In this document: positions 12,964-14,216 of the stretch, piece by piece | Position numbering within the stretch: position 1 is the stretch's first letter | Layout: the number at the start of each line of letters is the position of its first letter | The notes under the pieces: generated by a model | Seen by the model: the letters and a program-made list of their open reading frames with translations, nothing else | Told to the model about the DNA's origin: nothing | Database searches by the model: none | NCBI GenBank assembly: GCA_002403115.1 | Contig: DHHE01000105.1 | Location: 1-14,216 of the forward strand | DNA length: 14,216 nucleotides | Direction: 5' to 3' | Origin: a bacterium UBP2_UBA4780 | GTDB lineage: Bacteria; Edwardsbacteria; AC1; EtOH8 | Program-made: the position numbers and the translations under genes

Positions 12964-14216
12964 ATGAAAAAAACAGCATCCGCCCTTCTCATCCTCGCGG
13001 CGCTTTTCGCCGGAGCGGCGGCCCAGGAGCCGGTGGACGCCGTGGTGGCCAAGGTGGAGGACGTGCCCATTCTCAAGAGCGAGGTCGACCGCCAGGTTGA
13101 GCTTTACCGGCTGACGGTGCCGCTGAGCAAGGTTTCCGAGGACTCCCTGCGGAAGATGTCCCTGGAGAGCCTGATCGAGACCAACCTGATGATGGTCCGG
13201 GCCAGGTCCGAATCGCTGTCCGTGACCGACCAGGAGGTGGAGGCCAGGCTGAACATGAGCATCGAGAACATGCGGGCCCAGTTCCCCACCGAGGAGGCCT
13301 TCAACGCCCAGCTCAAGGAGGAGGGGCTGACCCTGGCCCAGCTCAAGGACAAGCACCGTCAGGACGCCAGGAGCCAGCTGCTCATCCAGAAGCTGATCGA
13401 CCGCACCATAAGGCCCAAGGTGGGCGAGCCCACGGCCAAGGAGATGGAGAAGTTCTACGAATCCCACAAGGATTCCTTCCCGCCGGAGCCGGAGAGGGTC
13501 GACCTGTCGCACATACTGATCATCCCCAAGCCGGGGGAACAGGCCACCCGGGCTTTCGAGGGCAAGGTCCGCCAGGCGATGGCCGCCCTGCAGGAGAAGA
13601 AGCTGAGCTTCGCCACCATCGCCAAGAGGCACTCCATGGACAAGCGCTCTGCCTCCGAGGGCGGCGACCTGGGATGGGTGGTCAAGGAGGACCTGTTCCC
13701 GGAGATCAGGGAACAGATCCAGAAGCTGCGGGTGGGGCAGGTTTCCGACCCAATCCAGAGCCGGGCGGGCATCCACTTCGTCAGGATGATGGAGAAGCAG
13801 GGGGAGCGGATGAGGCTGGCCCACATCCTGCTCTTCCCCGAACCCACCGAGGCCGACATCGCCCGGGCCAAGAGGACGGCCAACGGCCTGCGCACCAGGG
13901 CGACCACCGGCGGCGAGGATTTCGCCAAGGTGGCCCAGACCTACTCGGACGACGAGGAGACCAAGGGCAAGGGCGGCAGCCTGGGGCTAGTGCCGGTGGA
14001 GGCCTTCAGCCGCTACCCGGAGATAAAGGACGAGCTGGCCACCATGGCCGACGGGGAGATCAGCGACGTCATGAGGACCGAGACCGGGTTCCACGTCTTC
14101 AAGATGCACAAACGGCTGCCCATGCAGCAGCCTACCTTCGAGACGGTCAAGCCGCAGCTGCGGGAGTACATCATGGGCAAGAAGATGCAGGAGCTGTACG
14201 AGAACTGGATGAAGGA
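12964..14216 (+). CDS. surA: SurA-like periplasmic chaperone / isomerase, 3'-truncated by window edge
   Basis: Periplasmic chaperone that escorts outer-membrane proteins to the Bam complex and can isomerise proline bonds. The frame is open to the window end (417 residues visible, no stop). The signal peptide is MKKTASALLILAALFAGAAA with signal peptidase I cleavage likely after residue 20 and no lipobox, so the protein is soluble, unlike the two genes before it. A SurA_N domain covers about 23-175. Parvulin domain 1 is at about 178-277 with His183 (SHILI) and His271 (IHFVRM); domain 2 is at about 284-383 with His287 (AHILL) and His377 (FHVFKM). GGDLGW (233-238) and GGSLG (337-341) are present. 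This N-P1-P2 order is the SurA layout, and all four histidines are kept. A start at 12958 (MVMKK) is also possible. No Shine-Dalgarno is seen. The 98-base gap from the previous gene leaves open its own promoter. Confidence 0.9.
   Translation, partial: MKKTASALLILAALFAGAAAQEPVDAVVAKVEDVPILKSEVDRQVELYRLTVPLSKVSEDSLRKMSLESLIETNLMMVRARSESLSVTDQEVEARLNMSIENMRAQFPTEEAFNAQLKEEGLTLAQLKDKHRQDARSQLLIQKLIDRTIRPKVGEPTAKEMEKFYESHKDSFPPEPERVDLSHILIIPKPGEQATRAFEGKVRQAMAALQEKKLSFATIAKRHSMDKRSASEGGDLGWVVKEDLFPEIREQIQKLRVGQVSDPIQSRAGIHFVRMMEKQGERMRLAHILLFPEPTEADIARAKRTANGLRTRATTGGEDFAKVAQTYSDDEETKGKGGSLGLVPVEAFSRYPEIKDELATMADGEISDVMRTETGFHVFKMHKRLPMQQPTFETVKPQLREYIMGKKMQELYENWMK

Noticed and set aside
1..14216. 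tRNA, rRNA, CRISPR, insertion sequence or prophage genes
   Set aside because: No cloverleaf-like gap, no regular spaced repeats, no transposase or integrase motifs; nearly all bases are taken by housekeeping-style genes.

Overview
The window is a gene-dense, strongly GC-rich stretch of bacterial chromosome. It carries ten protein genes (two cut by the window edges) and short intergenic gaps, none longer than about 170 bases. I see no tRNA, rRNA, CRISPR array, integrase or transposase. The gene content points to a Gram-negative (diderm) bacterium: a SurA-type periplasmic chaperone, two further parvulin-like proteins with lipoprotein signals, and a large secreted gingipain-family (C25) protease ending in a FlgD-Ig/type A sorting-like beta domain. 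That last combination is typical of the FCB superphylum and its uncultured candidate phyla (Edwardsbacteria/WOR-3/Eisenbacteria-like lineages). The affiliation is an inference from domain style, not a demonstrated placement.

Layout. (1) 1-3750, plus strand: the 3' part of lepA (elongation factor 4), a short AT-rich gap with an imperfect inverted repeat, a 93-residue single-pass membrane protein of unknown function, then two tandem type I signal peptidases (lepB pair) three bases apart. The lepA-lepB linkage is a classic one. (2) 3808-4923, plus: a GNAT-like conserved protein, followed by a strong hairpin terminator. (3) 4992-5873, minus: an integral-membrane PAP2-family phosphatase/phosphotransferase, divergent from (4) 5932-7476, plus: a cytosolic M3-type zinc oligopeptidase. 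A second hairpin follows. (5) 7600-10203, minus: the secreted C25 cysteine protease, divergent across about 170 bases of regulatory DNA from (6) 10374-14216, plus: three consecutive parvulin/SurA-like genes (two predicted lipoproteins, then a SurA-like protein cut by the window end).

Taken together, much of the window serves protein export and maturation: signal peptide removal (two LepB), periplasmic folding and outer-membrane delivery (three parvulin-like chaperones), and an exported protease that would need both. Most plausible links are positional inferences. I do not see a recognisable defence, secondary-metabolite or mobile system. The points I find most worth checking are the graded loss of catalytic histidines through the three parvulin genes, the Shine-Dalgarno-less ATG-GTY-ATG-AAA starts with a -10-like box directly in front (possible leaderless mRNAs), the lepB duplication with blocks of identical DNA, and the AT-rich inverted repeat after lepA.
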